This document shows positions 22,321 through 34,989 of a stretch of DNA of 64,000 bases, piece after piece. How positions within the stretch are numbered: position 1 is the first letter of the stretch; each line of letters starts with the position of its first letter. The stretch covers positions 69,891,372 to 69,955,371 of the forward strand of contig JAKSZT010053887.1 in assembly GCA_026826555.1 (NCBI GenBank), written 5' to 3'. The notes under the pieces are model-generated. The model was not told where the DNA came from. It worked only from the letters and a program-made list of their open reading frames with translations, and searched no databases. The position numbers and the translations under genes were made by a program. Origin of the DNA: Tolypeutes matacus. Lineage: Eukaryota; Chordata; Mammalia; Cingulata; Chlamyphoridae.

Positions 22321-23702
22321 TACAACATGGTGTGGCATTCTTTGAGAGGAGTGACCACATTTTTCATCTATGTGATTCATCTGTGTGATTCAGAATCTGT
22401 CAGGAACTCAATAAAGCTTGGTTAAGTTAAATTTCAAAAGAAAGCTCAAATGATTCCCATATTCTTAATTCGCAGAAATCCCGGTGATTCTTTTTGAGTA
22501 TTCCTTAGGTCCTTCATTCTGTCTCTGTCCGGGCTCTAGTTTTTGTAGGGTAGATCTTGTTGAGCTCAAACCAGAGTCTGTGTGGGAATTTTTACCCGCT
22601 ATGGTTCCATACCAGCCTTGCCTGTAGAGCAACACTGCCACCTGCTGTTCACATCTTTAAAGTAACATGAAAATCTGCCAAACACTGTGGGATGCCTTTG
22701 TTCTTCAAAACGCAAGTCATATTGCAATTAATCAACATTTATTAAAATTAATTCTAACACATTCATTAACTTTAAAGAGAATTACAAGGCACACAGCACT
22801 ATTGAATGGTACATGACGTGTTCTCTCCAGGAAAGAGAACAACTTTAATAAGAAAGGAGGCACTGAATAAGGGGGCCTCAGATGCTAAAGTGCTAGGTCA
22901 CTTACCAACAAAATTCCTAATATGCCCTTTAGTTGAGACTTTAGAAACCTTAGACTTCAATTCTGCATGTCAGTCATTAAATGTGCTTATCCAACAGCAA
23001 TCTCAAGACAGTGTTGCTCCGCCTTTCCCTGAAAGCACATCCTGACCAAGACTCATAATTGAAGGGATCTGAGATGTCATTTAAGACTGTGTCCCCAGGA
23101 CCTCAGAGTATTGATGAATAGTATGAGCTGTGTCTTTATGTCATCCTAACCTTATTTATTGAAAATTTTGGCAAATTATATGTTTAATCTTCCTGTACAG
23201 TTAATCCTCATACTATTCTCAATGCATGCTAAAAACAAGAACCAAACCTCAGGCTTTTACTCCCCACATATGGAATTCTATTTCTGTAGGCTCACAGAAA
23301 GAATTTTATTTCTCTTTCTACTGGGAAGTAAAAGAGTCAACAATCTGAACATAAAAGAAAAAACTGTTAGGGGTGTGCAAAAGCAGGAATGGGAAGAACA
23401 AGGTGGATACTTCATTGGTTCTGTATTTTTGTATTTTTAATTTTGCAGGCCTCAGAAATTATGCAATAGCTCCACTCTAGGGCCCTTTGTGGAATAACAG
23501 GCCAGCCTTTACCAGCACCCTCCTTTTGCGCAAAACAGTTATGCAAAGGCACAAAGGCAAAACCTGGCACAAATGTAAACTGTATTTTAGTATTATCTTA
23601 TTTCTTTCATTTTTTAAGGCACAATGGATTTTAAAATATTGCATTGAAAATGTCAACAAATTATTATTTCATTAATTAAAACGTGCTGCCTAATCTTTTA
23701 GA

Positions 23703-23800
23703 TGGCTTGGGTCAACTACAAACACTGTGCTCTTGGGCAAGTCCTAGGAACTTCCCTGAGTCTCCCTTTCCCTGTCTCTGACATGAATGACTTGGACGAT
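23703..23800 (+). repeat. Possible MIR fragment
   Basis: The words 'ctcttgggcaagtcctagga' and 'gagtctccctttccctgtct' resemble the MIR core phrase about the line 'gggcaagtcacttaacctct'. The match is diverged. Confidence 0.45.
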
Positions 23801-26800
23801 AACTCGGCACTGTACAATATGGTAGCCAGTAGTCAGTCACAAATGATTATTTAAATGTAAATTGTGATTAATTAAAATTAAATACAATTAAAAAGTCAAT
23901 CCTTCAGTGTAGTTAGCCATGATGCAAATGCTTACTTTCCATGAAGCTAAGAGGCTACTAAACTGGACAGAACATGTCCAAAGAAGTAGAAAATTCTTTT
24001 GGACAGCACTGGTATAGCTAATATTTTTACATCCTTCCAAATTGAAACATTGAATCTACATGCTTATGGCAAAAATATTTTAGGGACCCAACTTGGTCAA
24101 GGTGAACCATACAAATTACAAAAATTTGAAAAGCAAAAAAGGAGAAGAGACAGAAGAAGAGAAAGAGAAGGCTTGAGAAAGAGGCTAGGTCCAAGGCTTC
24201 TCACTGCACTCACTGCTATCTGATCAGCTACTCGTGCTTTAATTCCAGTCTTCAAACCAATTCATCTGCAAAACAAGGAAAAATCAAGTGCCTTCATCCA
24301 TAGTCAGCATTACAAACAATTTTCAATGGTGACAGCTCAGGGAAGAATTTGCTGACAATTCTGCGTTTGCTTGTGGAGCACAGCCCACATAGCAGGCTGC
24401 CTGGTTGTCTTAAGGACATTTAGGTGATTTTCTAACATTACACATTGAAGGTGTTTCCTAACAAATCAGTTATGGGCTGGATAATGCAACAACTCTGGCA
24501 CAGCCCAGCATCCACAGCGGACCTGGCCACACTCCAGGGAGCAATGTGCTGGGGAACTGGCAGCCCGGATGCCGAGGTCTTGCTGATGCTGCGAGCGTAG
24601 CCTGTAATTGGAACCCGGGCAAGGTGCTGGACTGCACTCAGCTGCACCATAAAACCGCTCTGCTGCTCCAGAAGCCACACACAACGCTTGGCTCCAGCCA
24701 GCGCGGGCCTCTGCCAGGGGTCTGGCCAGCAATCAAAAGTGCAGCCGTCAGCTTGCTGACATGTTCCCTTTTGTAAGAGAAGGGGGTCCAGTGAGGAGGA
24801 AACTGTGCACAAAAAATCTGGGCCCTTTTCCTCGGGACTGACTCCGCTGAGGAAAGCCAATGCAGAGTCTAGATCATTTCTTGTTCCCTGTTGAAAATGT
24901 CATCAGGGCCCCACAGCTTTGAGCATGGTGATAGCCTCTAAAAAGGCTAGGGTGAAGTCAATATTATTTCAGTTTCTCCACATGTTGTCAAGTCATCATC
25001 TGTAAGGTTAGGTAGAATGTGGAGAAGGTCACAGAAGTGTTGTTATCCCCCCTCAGGGAAGCTCTCTTAACCTTTCTGGAATAGAGCCAGGCTGGACACA
25101 ATGTCCGCTGCAACCCAGCTCAGCTGGGTTTGGCAAGTGTGAAGAATGGGGACAGCAGGGAGGCAGGAAGCTGAGTCAGGTGAGGGGAGTGGAGCAGTTG
25201 CAGAAGACAGGCTGTGAGGACCCCTGCGGCACAACCTCAATAACTTTGGCTAGCTAGAACAAGCGAGTGAGCCGCAGCCAGAGGGAGGGGACGAGAGAGG
25301 CTCTTTCTGAGCAGTGGCAGCTGGCCAATTGTGTGCACACAAGAGGCAGGACGCACTGGTGGCCAGCTCCGTGCAGAACAGCTGCCTTACAGGGGGCCCC
25401 TGTGCTGGGCTCCTCAAACACACAGCAGAGAGTAATGGTGTTTATTGGCATTGTCTCAATCACAAAAGACAACAATAGCCATTTAGATCTGTAAAAACCC
25501 TTCCCCTTTGCCTGGCACAGCTGAAAAAACAAACTGCTGAATATAACACCAAGTTCTTCTGAGGCTTCTGGTATATTTTAAATGCTCCCCATGGTAAAAA
25601 ATGACCAGAGCACCCCGTTCCCTTTAAAAGATGTGGGGAGAGCAGAGACTTGCAAAGAAAAAAATATGTAAATGAACTTGGGCAGGCTTTGAATGGGAAC
25701 AGGGAGAGGGAAAAGTTGAATGTATTCATTGAAGCCAGAGATTTCCTGCATGGGAGGCCTGGCTCCAGCGAGCACCCCGTGCTTTTTCCATGCCACACAA
25801 TGATCTGCCTTTTCCTGCCATGCAGAGGGGACATGTCTGTAGTACCAGGACAGATATAAGCACAGCTGTGTAGCAGATTTTGAAGCAGAGCCTACCTAGG
25901 GCATTTTTCATATTTGGTCATCAGGGACTCAGGGTATTTAGTTTTCCAAAAAAAAAGGTGATGTGTGAGCTGGGAGAATATGTACAAAGATAAACACACA
26001 CAATACTGTGCCCCCTTTTAATGATAAGAATTATGCCCTGCCTGCCCTGCAATGTAAGCATGAGGATTAAAGCAGTGCAAATCATGGCCAAGGATAAAGA
26101 GATTAAGGACTAATGACCCCATTTGTCCAGGCCCTGAATGAACCCGCCTGCCATGCCTGGGTCCTGACATATGCAGGCAAAGCAGAGCTCACACAGCTGA
26201 AAGGTATTTTATACAGGCTTTGCTCATGGCTGTTTTCTAATTCAGTGAGAGAGAGATAATGCTGGGATGTTTCCAAAGGCTTCATCACTCACACAGCTGG
26301 TTTTGGCAGAAAAATCTCCCCCAACCCATCAGATCATTGAATTCTGTGTGATTAAAAGAGAACAGATAAACATTGATTTCACATAGCCACTCATCACTTG
26401 CTTCTGCTCTTCTTTCCATTTACTATGGCCACAGTGTTCCTTTCCTCAGCCCTCTGCTCCTTTTCAACCCTAAAATGGCATTAGAAATACCATTAAGACT
26501 ATTCTTTTCAAGGAAAACACAAGTCAGCCCTACACCAATGTGAAGTAGCTGTCGGAATAGGAAGGTTGGGCTTTCTAACCCATTCTCTCTCTCTCTCGGT
26601 TTACTCCTAGAAAGTTGAATGCCCACCAGAATAAAATCTAATACAGGGTAATGCTATTTAGCTACATGATATCTGCCCTAAAGATCATTCAAAGCTAGAT
26701 TAAATGTGAAAAGAGTGTATGACTCAAACACAGAATTCAAGTCAACATCTCTAGGCCTCTGGTCTGAACTGGCTAGAGGAAGTTGAGGAGAACATCTTAA

Positions 26801-26911
26801 ACACAGAAGTGGGATATATCAGTCCTCACACATCAAACAGAACAAGGATTCTTGGTTTGGGATGAGGCGCTAAGAGGTAAACAGTCCATAGACTTCTAGT
26901 TTTACTGTTGT

Positions 26912-27035
26912 TCCCAAACCTGGCTTCCATCAGATTCACCAGAGAGGAGAATTTTTTAAACTAATCTGGGCCTCTACCCCAGATTCACTGAATGAGATGT
27001 TGCAAAACCCCATTTGATAACCCTGTTCGAGATGG
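26912..27035. repeat. MER5-like hAT MITE fragment
   Basis: The text 'ccatcagattcaccagagag' and 'ctctaccccagattcactga' follows the pattern of MER5A/B non-autonomous Charlie elements. Termini are too worn to define. Confidence 0.6.
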
Positions 27036-28083
27036 TAAAAGAAGAAAGGCATTTATCTTCCTCAAATAAATCTCTAGGCTTGCAACAGTGAATACCTGGA
27101 ATTGTTACCGTTCTAGTAAATATCCTTTTGGCAAAATGCTGTTTCTCTTCAAAATATATTTAGGTGCTAATCTGACATTTCTATGCATGTTCCCTTTTTA
27201 TACTCTTCTTTATCCAAGTGTAACATACATTCCTTGATGTAGTCCTTTCAAGTCAATCTTCATCTGTCAGCTGTTTATCCCTTCATTTTCCTTAGGCAGA
27301 TAATCAGAGTACTTGTCAATCCACTAGGCAGGAAATCATTCAGAAGAAACATTGAAAATAGATGTGTTGTCTGCTCTCCTGAGGGAGATGAGGAAAAAAG
27401 GTTAAACAACGCCACCCCTGCCGTCCAAGAGACCGGTGTTCATCTGTCTCTGATATAAGTACAGTGGTTCCAAATGGCATTTGTGGGGATTTAAATTGTG
27501 GAGTAGTGCTTCCACTGACATGGCAAATCCAGGGCACCCATGCCTGTTCACATCTTAAAAGCCCTCCTCTTCTATATACAGGTGAATACTTAAGAGGAAT
27601 TTAATCTTCTTCATTAGGATAAGTTCCAGCAAAGAGATTTACACATCTGTTTTATTGCACACAAAAAAAGATAATGTTATTTAAGTGCCTGTCCTTTTAT
27701 TTCATCAGCTCATTTCTTTATGAATAAATGTGGTGGGCAGGACTGGAGGGGGTGGTTGAAAAGGTATGGAAAAACTGACAAAGCACTTAATGGAATGCAT
27801 TACTTTCTGATTTGAGATATCCTCCATGGATTTAAAATCTGACTTTATACCAGCAGGGAGGATACAGGTGCATTAACTGTGCCTGTGCAAACCGCTGAAC
27901 CTTGGCTTTTCTTCCTTTTGGATCTTCCTGACGAGCTAAAGTAGGGCAGCAGCCCAGTAGGAATGGTGTAAGTTTTCCTCCATTGCAAGTCGCTGTTGTA
28001 TACATGCCATTTTCCCTCTCCTTTTGGGGGCCTTGTAAAGACCGAGCACCCCCTCACTGACAATTGTTTCATCTCACAATCCA

Positions 28084-28108
28084 GGGCCACGTGTTCCACG
28101 TGGGCCCA
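28084..28108. promoter_or_regulatory. Two CACGTG E-boxes in a near palindrome
   Basis: Two perfect CACGTG motifs at 28088-28093 and 28097-28102 are separated by TTC. They sit in a near-inverted repeat of GGGCCACGTG and CACGTGGGCCC. CACGTG is the binding core of bHLH-ZIP factors such as USF, MYC and MITF. Whether this site is bound is unknown. Confidence 0.3.
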
Positions 28109-28609
28109 GCCATTTACCAGGATGAATCTGCACAGGAGGCAGCTGTGCATTGTCTGCAGCTAACTAGAGAATCCGAGTGGAAAAATTCAGTTGGGAGCTT
28201 GCTGTGAAAACGCCAAGAACTCTCCTGAGCTCATTATTTGGATAAGAGCAGAGAGAAATAAATAAAGACGGAGGAAAATGTAGCCTGTGTCTTTTTGGTG
28301 ACTTCTCTGTACCTTGTCCTCCACAGGTGGCTTGCTTTAAAAGTCATTGCGGCAGTACCTTTTCTCTGTTTTTCGTTTAGAATTAGGTTACAAGGGGTTT
28401 CATTGTTGGGTTGTGTTTTTTACCCCCTTGACAACAGATTGCTTGAGGAACTCACATTAAAGCAACATTCCCCCACACTTTCCTTGAACTTATCAGCACC
28501 CATTCTAATCAAAATTATTTTTTAGATATATTACGAAGATTAAATTAAAATGAAGCTAATTAGATCACCCTCTTTTCCTTTGCAAGCTGGTTTCTGTCAA
28601 TGAAGGTCT

Positions 28610-29560
28610 AGGTAATCACACAATTTATTGCACACATAACCTGAATGATGCACTGGACAAGACAGCACAAATCTGTGACTCCATTTCATGTTCATGGCAA
28701 CTCTGTAAGGAGGGAATTATTGCTCAAACTATACATATGGACAGACTGAGGTTCCTGGAGGCTAGCTGCTTAAGGTCTCAGATTTTAAGTGGTGTGACAA
28801 GAATTTGAAGCCAGGTCATCTGTTTTAGTTTGCCAAATGGTTGCTGATGCAAAGCACCAGAAATGGGTTGGCTTTTATAAAGGGGATTTATCTGGCATAC
28901 AAGCTTACAGTTCTGAGGCCATTACATGTCCATTTCAAGGCACCATCAGAGAAGCTTTCTCACCAGAGTCAGCTACTGCTGATCCCAGTGTGTTGCTACA
29001 TGGTAAAACAAGATGGCCACCGATCTCTTCCCAAGGTCTCTACCTTCCCCTCCAGAACCTACTGTCTCCCAGAGCTCAGCTATGGGCAACCAGTCATAAG
29101 GCTTGTCTCTTACTGGGCTTCCTCTCTCAGTCTTAGCTGCTCTGCTTTTTTCTTGAGTTCAGATGTGAGCTATCAGGCATATAGCTCATCTCTTCAGCCT
29201 GGGCTCATCCCCTCCACCTTGAGCTGCTCTGTGGGCCAGCCTCTTGGGGCCTTCAGGCTTAGCTCTGGCTGCTAGCAACCCTTGAATCCTCCTTTCACAT
29301 AGCAGGGTCAAAAATGGCAAGCTCCCTTTTCCTCTGTGTGTGTCTCTCTGTGTCTCCATTTATATCAGATCCAGCAAGAGGGCAGAGACTCAACCTGAGT
29401 CATGGCTCACTGACATAGTCCAACAAAAGGGTCTCACACCCACAGGAATGGATTCATTCAAAACATAATCTTTTTCTTTTTGGGATTCATAAAAGAACTT
29501 CAAACTGCCACATCATCTGATTTCAAAGCATATAATAAGTCAACTAGCTACAAAGCACCC
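28610..29560 (-). repeat. MIR, split by a solo LTR
   Basis: The text 28610-28820 includes antisense MIR words ('aactctgtaaggagggaatt', 'cagactgaggttcctggagg', 'tttgaagccaggtcatc'). After the LTR it resumes at 29513 as 'tcatctgatttcaaagcata', restoring the usual MIR order. The LTR is therefore younger than this MIR. Confidence 0.7.
28821..29512 (-). mobile_element. Solo LTR (ERVL-like), intact
   Basis: A 692-bp element starts 'tgttttagtttgccaaatgg' and ends 'cttcaaactgccaca', i.e. TG...CA on the minus strand. A perfect 5-bp duplication tcatc lies at 28816-28820 and 29513-29517. On the minus strand its right end holds an AATAAA-like context in 'ataaatccccttta'. No gag, pol or env sequence adjoins it, so it is a recombined solo LTR. 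It is the best-preserved copy of the family also seen at 5345 and, inverted, at 33785. Confidence 0.88.
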
Positions 29561-31934
29561 ATGAAATAGAAAGAAATTTCCTTAGGAAGTATGCTGTGCC
29601 CACCTAGATTTCCTTTCCTTATTCATCTCACAGAAATGAGAAGACCCAAAATAAATGACTAGCTGCTTCAAAGATTCTTCACTCGAAAAATTCAGAGAAG
29701 AGATAAATAGATTCACATTTGCCAAGAAACACAGACTCTGTCATTATCAAGAAAAAAATGTGTGAATGTGTGTGTGTTCCACAGCCACATGAGATATGCA
29801 CTGATTATACCCTTCCACTCTGTGTCCGTGAAGTGTCCAACCAAGAAGCACCCAGCTACTGTTATTTTCTGTTCCTTTCTTTAAATTCCAGTGGAAGAGC
29901 AAAAACTTATTGCAAAGTGCCAGAAGTGGATAGATTACACACAATTCAGCCCTAGGAGTCTGTCTAATCAATGTACTGGCCCGTATTTTTCACATTTTAT
30001 GGGACAGCAGGGAAAATTGTTGAGAAGAGCCAATTTGCAGCTGTGTTCTTAATTACGCCTTCTATGTGAAAGGAGGCAAATTTTTCAGCAAGAGATTGCA
30101 GCTGCATTCATAAGGTAGGAAGACCCAGTGTTTACAGCAGATAACTGAATGCCATGAAGGTCCCAGAGCCCAAGGTGGACTAAGCAGTAGCTTCTATATG
30201 TGGCCCAGTCAAGCCACTTGACTCCTTTGTGCCTCAGTCAAGCCTGCTGCCAAAGTGTATTCAAGCAGCAGGAGCTGACTGGAAAACAGATGCTACATGT
30301 GGGTAGAATTGTCCTGGATAATTATATTCCCCCAAGTCACTGTCACTTTCAAAATAGTGAAGTTCAAAAGTTCCTGCGTGCATTGAGTGTCTCTGAACTG
30401 TTAGCACTGCTGAGTCAGAAATGTCTCTTTCACACATGGGCTGTATACTTTGGGCCATCTTGGAAAGTATAAAATCCTGGTATATCTGTACTAATTAGTA
30501 CCAGGTGTAGAGCAGAGGAATGGCAGTTCACCAGCTCAAGCATGTAAGAAATGTAACTTTATTTTTCTATAACTGGACTTAATTATTAAAATTCCCATTT
30601 TAATGGCAGTTTGGGGATTACCACAATTTTGCCTCTGATGACACTGAAATATTGGGTTGTTTACATTGTTAGCTTCAAGGCATCAGAATGGCCAAGTCCA
30701 AGTAATCATCTGTGTGTCAGCATCCTCTAAGACTGTCATTCCTGCCATGTGTCATGGTGGTGGTTGTTGAGGTGCCCTTGTTCCTTAATGTATGCATCCT
30801 TGGGTCAGATCATTCCCATGCTCTCTCTGGGGCAAGAAGATGATTCTGCTGTTATAGACAATTCCATGTGCTGTCTAAGGCTTTTCACCTTTCCTGTGGT
30901 CATTTTAGGAACAGGGCAATCATTCTACTGCTCCATCATGGCTCAGTCATGAGTGAAAGCTGGGGGCCCACATACTAAACAGACATAAGTCTCCTTTCCA
31001 CTCAGAGTCTCCCAATGCTGTCTGAATTTCTTTCCTCTGCCCTAGCCCATGTTTGAGAAGGGATGGCAAAGAGCACAGTGCTCATCTTTAAGGATGCACC
31101 TATATTTAATTTCTTTTCACTTCTGCTCCAATTCTCTCACTCTCTCTTTAAACCAGGAAAACTCCATTTGGTTTAAAAAGAAGAAAATTTTGCTTAGTAT
31201 ATTTTCTATACCCAGGCCCCTTCAGAAGCTGGGGCTTCTCTAATTTAGCTATAACATTCCTAACTGAGGCAAAAGATGTCTCCTCATTTAGATAGGAAGG
31301 GACAAGGAGCAACAGCAAACACATGAGTTAACATCTCAAACACTCCCATCCTAACATTAACTTTATGAATGGACCTAGGGAGTTTGTCTATTTCCTTCCT
31401 TTCCCAAACCCTGTCAAGTGGAAAGATTCATGATGATGTCGGCCTTAGCAATTAGAGACCTTATTTTTTTCATCTGGTAAACATTGGCAGGGCCACATTG
31501 ATAGTTAAAATAATGAAATTGTTCTATACTTGTTGGTAAAAAATAGTTGTCCAAGACTCCAAGTTTTGCCACTATTACCTTGTCAGTCCTGGTCTCTCCT
31601 CAGCAGCCCCCTGAACCTCCTAAGAAATAAAACCAGGTGCATCATGAAGGGTTACAAGATTCTTGCTCCAACACTTGAACCTGTGCCCATTCTTAATGGT
31701 CAGTCCCTAGGCCTTACCAGTGGTTGAATATTTCCTATTTCACTCTTAGCTATTTCCTTGAGACTCAGAGAGGGTAGAGTCTAGGTGAGTGCTCCTAAGG
31801 TAATTCTGGCACTTAGAGATGCATATCCATCCTTTGAGCAGGGTTTTCTGGTCCTGTGAGTTTCTGTGCAGCTGCTAGAGGGAAACCACTAATAATAAAA
31901 CTAGAGAACCCAGTTTAGATATTGTGGCTAGTTC
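29561..31934. other. Single-copy-looking DNA
   Basis: No gene or clear repeat was recognised. Several short open frames (60-90 codons) lack motifs or conservation evidence. Confidence 0.4.
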
Positions 31935-32105
31935 TAATTTAAAAGGTACTGAAGTTAGAGTCAAAAGAACCTAAATATAGCTTGAATTCACACTAGTCAT
32001 TGGTCTTGTGACTTTGAGGAAACAACTTAATCTCTGCTTGACCTTATCTCTGTAAGAGGTGGTAATAACTCCTTTATTTTAGGGAACAAATGTAAATGTC
32101 AAAGG
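31935..32105 (+). repeat. MIR fragment
   Basis: 'gtcttgtgactttgaggaaa', 'caacttaatctctgcttgac' and 'ctctgtaagaggtggtaata' follow MIR order on the plus strand, with moderate divergence. Confidence 0.65.
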
Positions 32106-32394
32106 AATATAATGACTTTCTGTCATCCTTCCTTTCTAAATAATTCAATCCAACAATAACTAGATAGACAAAGCAGGAGTGCAGTGGGCACGATAAGGGA
32201 GTGGGGAGATGAGTACAGCCCTACTCAGGGTGTCAGAGCCTGAGTCAGTTAGGTAGGCAATCTAATGACCTGGTATAAGGTGGAACGGTGTTCTAGCAGA
32301 TGATGGTCATGGCCCACTGAAGGTTTTGGAGATGTATATTTGCCTAGGAATGGGAGGAGGGGGGTAGTGTTTATATTAAGGGAATTGACAAAAA

Positions 32395-32945
32395 GAAACT
32401 ATATTGAGGATGTCCTTCAATAGGTCACTGGATAAACAAATTATTGTACACATTATGGTACCCATGTATGGGTGTGTACAATATCCAAACAATGAAGTAT
32501 TATTCAGTGAAAAAAAGAAATGAGCTATCATGCTATGAAAAGACATGGAAGAAACTTAAATGTAGTGAAAGAAGCCAGTCTGAAAAGCTATATACTGTAT
32601 GTTTCCAATTATATGACATTCTGGAACAAACAAAACTGTAGCGATAATAAAAAGATCAGTGGTTGCCAGAAAAAGAGGAGGAGGGAATTTTTAGAGCAGT
32701 GTCAAAACAACTGTACAACACAAAGCGAACCTTAATGTAAACTAAAGTTAATAATGTGTCAATATTGGTTTATCAATTCTAACAAATGTATCACACCAAT
32801 GCAAGATATTAATGATAGGAGAAACTAGAATGGGGGTAGGGTCAATATATGGGAACTTTCTGTACTTTCTATGCAAATTTTCTGCAAACTTAAAACTTCT
32901 CTAAAAAATAAAGTCTATTATAAAAATATTTTGAAGATAATGGGA
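32395..32945 (+). mobile_element. Old L1 3' fragment
   Basis: It starts in the ORF2 3' coding region ('gaagtattattcagtgaaaa') and runs into a 3' UTR ending 'aaacttctctaaaaaataaa'. It is diverged and carries stops in all frames. DNA at 32946-33309 beyond it shows no identified feature. Confidence 0.8.
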
Positions 32946-33309
32946 ACCAATATTGTTACTGTTAGAAAAGGAAGTTACAAATATGGAAAGGGACAAAACT
33001 AAAATAAACCTTGAGATGTTATATTATAATTGGAGGTATTAGTAATAACTCATATTTTCTGAATTATGATAGATATAGAAGCAAATACACATAAATATGT
33101 GGTATATATTCTCTCACACAGACACATGCAAACATACATTCCCCAGGTCTATTCAATGAGAGGCTCTGATAGAAAAGACACCCCAATATCAATGAGCACA
33201 CCTAATGCTCGGTTCTTGGTTTCTAACTACCATTCTCCACTGAAAGGAACCAGGATCCCTTGAAGAAATAGATGGAACAGAGAAAACACAAGACAATTCT
33301 GGAATATTG

Positions 33310-34975
33310 TGCTTTGTCAAAAAAAAAATTTAAGGGCTAAAAAATCAAAGGATATGTTAAAAGTATAAAGAGGCACTTGAAGAAGTCCCACTGGCAGCCA
33401 AAACTGGGTCAATTTGAGCATCAAAATAAATAATGATAGCAATGGATTATAATCCCTTCAATAAGATAGGAATCCATGAGTTCATACTGATATAAATAAT
33501 AAATGTAGAAGCAAGAAACTTTTTCTTACAATAGAACACCAAATAGTGTAGAAGAAATAATGGAACAAGAAAAATCATTAGGCAACCATAATAAATTTCT
33601 CGTAAATTAAACACCATTAATTAATTAAACATAATCAATTAAACATCAATTGATGCTAAAATAGTGGGTGAAATGTGATAAGGAATGCAATATTTCCAAA
33701 CTCTCAAAGCACTTCCCACATAACATATCAATTAAAAGGGATAAAGAAAAGTTCTACAGTAGCAAAACTGGACAATACCACTACTGAGAGTTTGAAGCTT
33801 TTTGTGGATTCCAGAAAAGATCATGTTCTTGAAGCTTATCAATTCCTGTAGGTGTGGGACTCTTTGATTGGATTGGATTTATTTGGGGGAGGCTTTGATT
33901 GGGTTGCTTCAGTAAGGCATGAGCCAGGCTGGGTCTTGGACTTCTTTCTGAAGTCCTTTATAAACAGAACACTAAAAGCAGAGACACAATGGAAAAAAGA
34001 GCAGAGACAGAGAAACCACAAAAGTCTGGAATCAGTGGAGCACAGAGGCACAGAAAGAAGTCCCTGAGAGGCGAGAGAGAGGCCTGGAGGAGAAGGGAGA
34101 GGCATGCCATATTCCTGGTGGTCCACGGCTGAGCTCAGGAAGAGGGCTTTGCTTGATGCCTTGATTTGGGTAGAGCGGCCTTTATGCCCTGCCATGTGCC
34201 TGATCACCCACAGCTGAGCTTGGAGAGAAAGCATCTTTAGATGATGCCACCATTGCCTGATCCCCTACAGATGAAATTTGGTGAGACAGCATCTCTGATG
34301 GTGCCTTGAACTGTAAGCTTTTAACCTAATAAATTTCCATTATAAAAGCCAACCCGTTTCTGGTATATTGCTACCAGCAGCTTTCAACAAATTAAAACAT
34401 CACCATGATCAAGTGATTAAAGTTAGCATCACTAGAAAAAGAACAAAGAGAAATTATTTAACACCTGATAGGATACAATGAGAAGAACACAAGGCTACAT
34501 CTTACCAAAAATATGCAAACTGAATTTTTCATAAAGAAGCTTCAGATGAACCAAATTTGAGGGACATTCTAAAATAAACCTGCCTGTAATCTTCAAAAGT
34601 GTCAAGGTCAGGAAAGATTGAGAAAAAGTTCCAAATTAAGGGACTAAAATAATCTCAGCTAAATGTAATGCATGATTCTGCACTAGATCTTCTTGCTATA
34701 AAGGGCATTATAAGGAAAACTGGCAAAATTTCAAATGGGGTCAGAGAATTAGATGGTAGTAATATATCAATGTCAACTTCCTAAATTTTGATGGTTGTAT
34801 TGTGGTTATGTAGATGAATGTATTTTTGAAGGTAATACACACTTAAATTATTTTAGGGTGGTGAAGCATCATGTCACCAACTTATTCTGAAAGTGTTCAA
34901 GGAAAAGTCATTCTTTAATTCTTCTTGAACCTTTTCTATGAGTTTCAAATTCTTTTAAATAAAAAATAATTAAGT
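33310..34975 (+). mobile_element. L1 3' region split by an LTR
   Basis: Left part: 'aacatcaaaataaataatgat'-like text and 'aataagataggaatccatga'. Right part after 34400: 'atgatcaagtgattaaagtt', 'atgcatgattctgcactaga' and 'ttgtggttatgtagatgaat', which follow the order of an old mammalian L1 3' UTR. It ends with A-rich sequence near 34975. Only non-coding L1 3' sequence is present. Confidence 0.65.
33785..34399 (+). mobile_element. Solo LTR (same family), plus strand
   Basis: It is the reverse-complement relative of 28821-29512. It starts 'tgagagtttgaagc', contains 'ataaatttccattataaaag' as a poly(A)-signal context and ends 'aacaaattaaaaca'. Terminal bases are decayed and no convincing 5-bp duplication was found. 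It interrupts the L1 3' region. Confidence 0.75.
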
Positions 34976-34989
34976 AAAAAGGAGAGAAA

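Larger units (their letters stand above)
22326..28083. other. Largely single-copy region with candidate conserved DNA
   Basis: This is the longest stretch with few interspersed repeats. From about 24350 to 28200 it is visibly richer in G+C. A minus-strand frame of 140 codons (24438-24860) is the longest non-repeat frame here, but it has no known motif and no evident splice or initiation context. Low repeat density and balanced composition would fit regulatory DNA or an intron of a developmental gene. That is inference only. Confidence 0.4.

Noticed and set aside
22057..22425. 122-codon frame with a Thr/His repeat
   Set aside because: The repeat is a CA microsatellite and no homology is recognisable.
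24438..24860. 140-codon minus-strand open frame
   Set aside because: It is the longest frame outside repeats, but it shows no known motif, lies in G+C-richer DNA where long chance frames are expected, and overlaps other frames on both strands.
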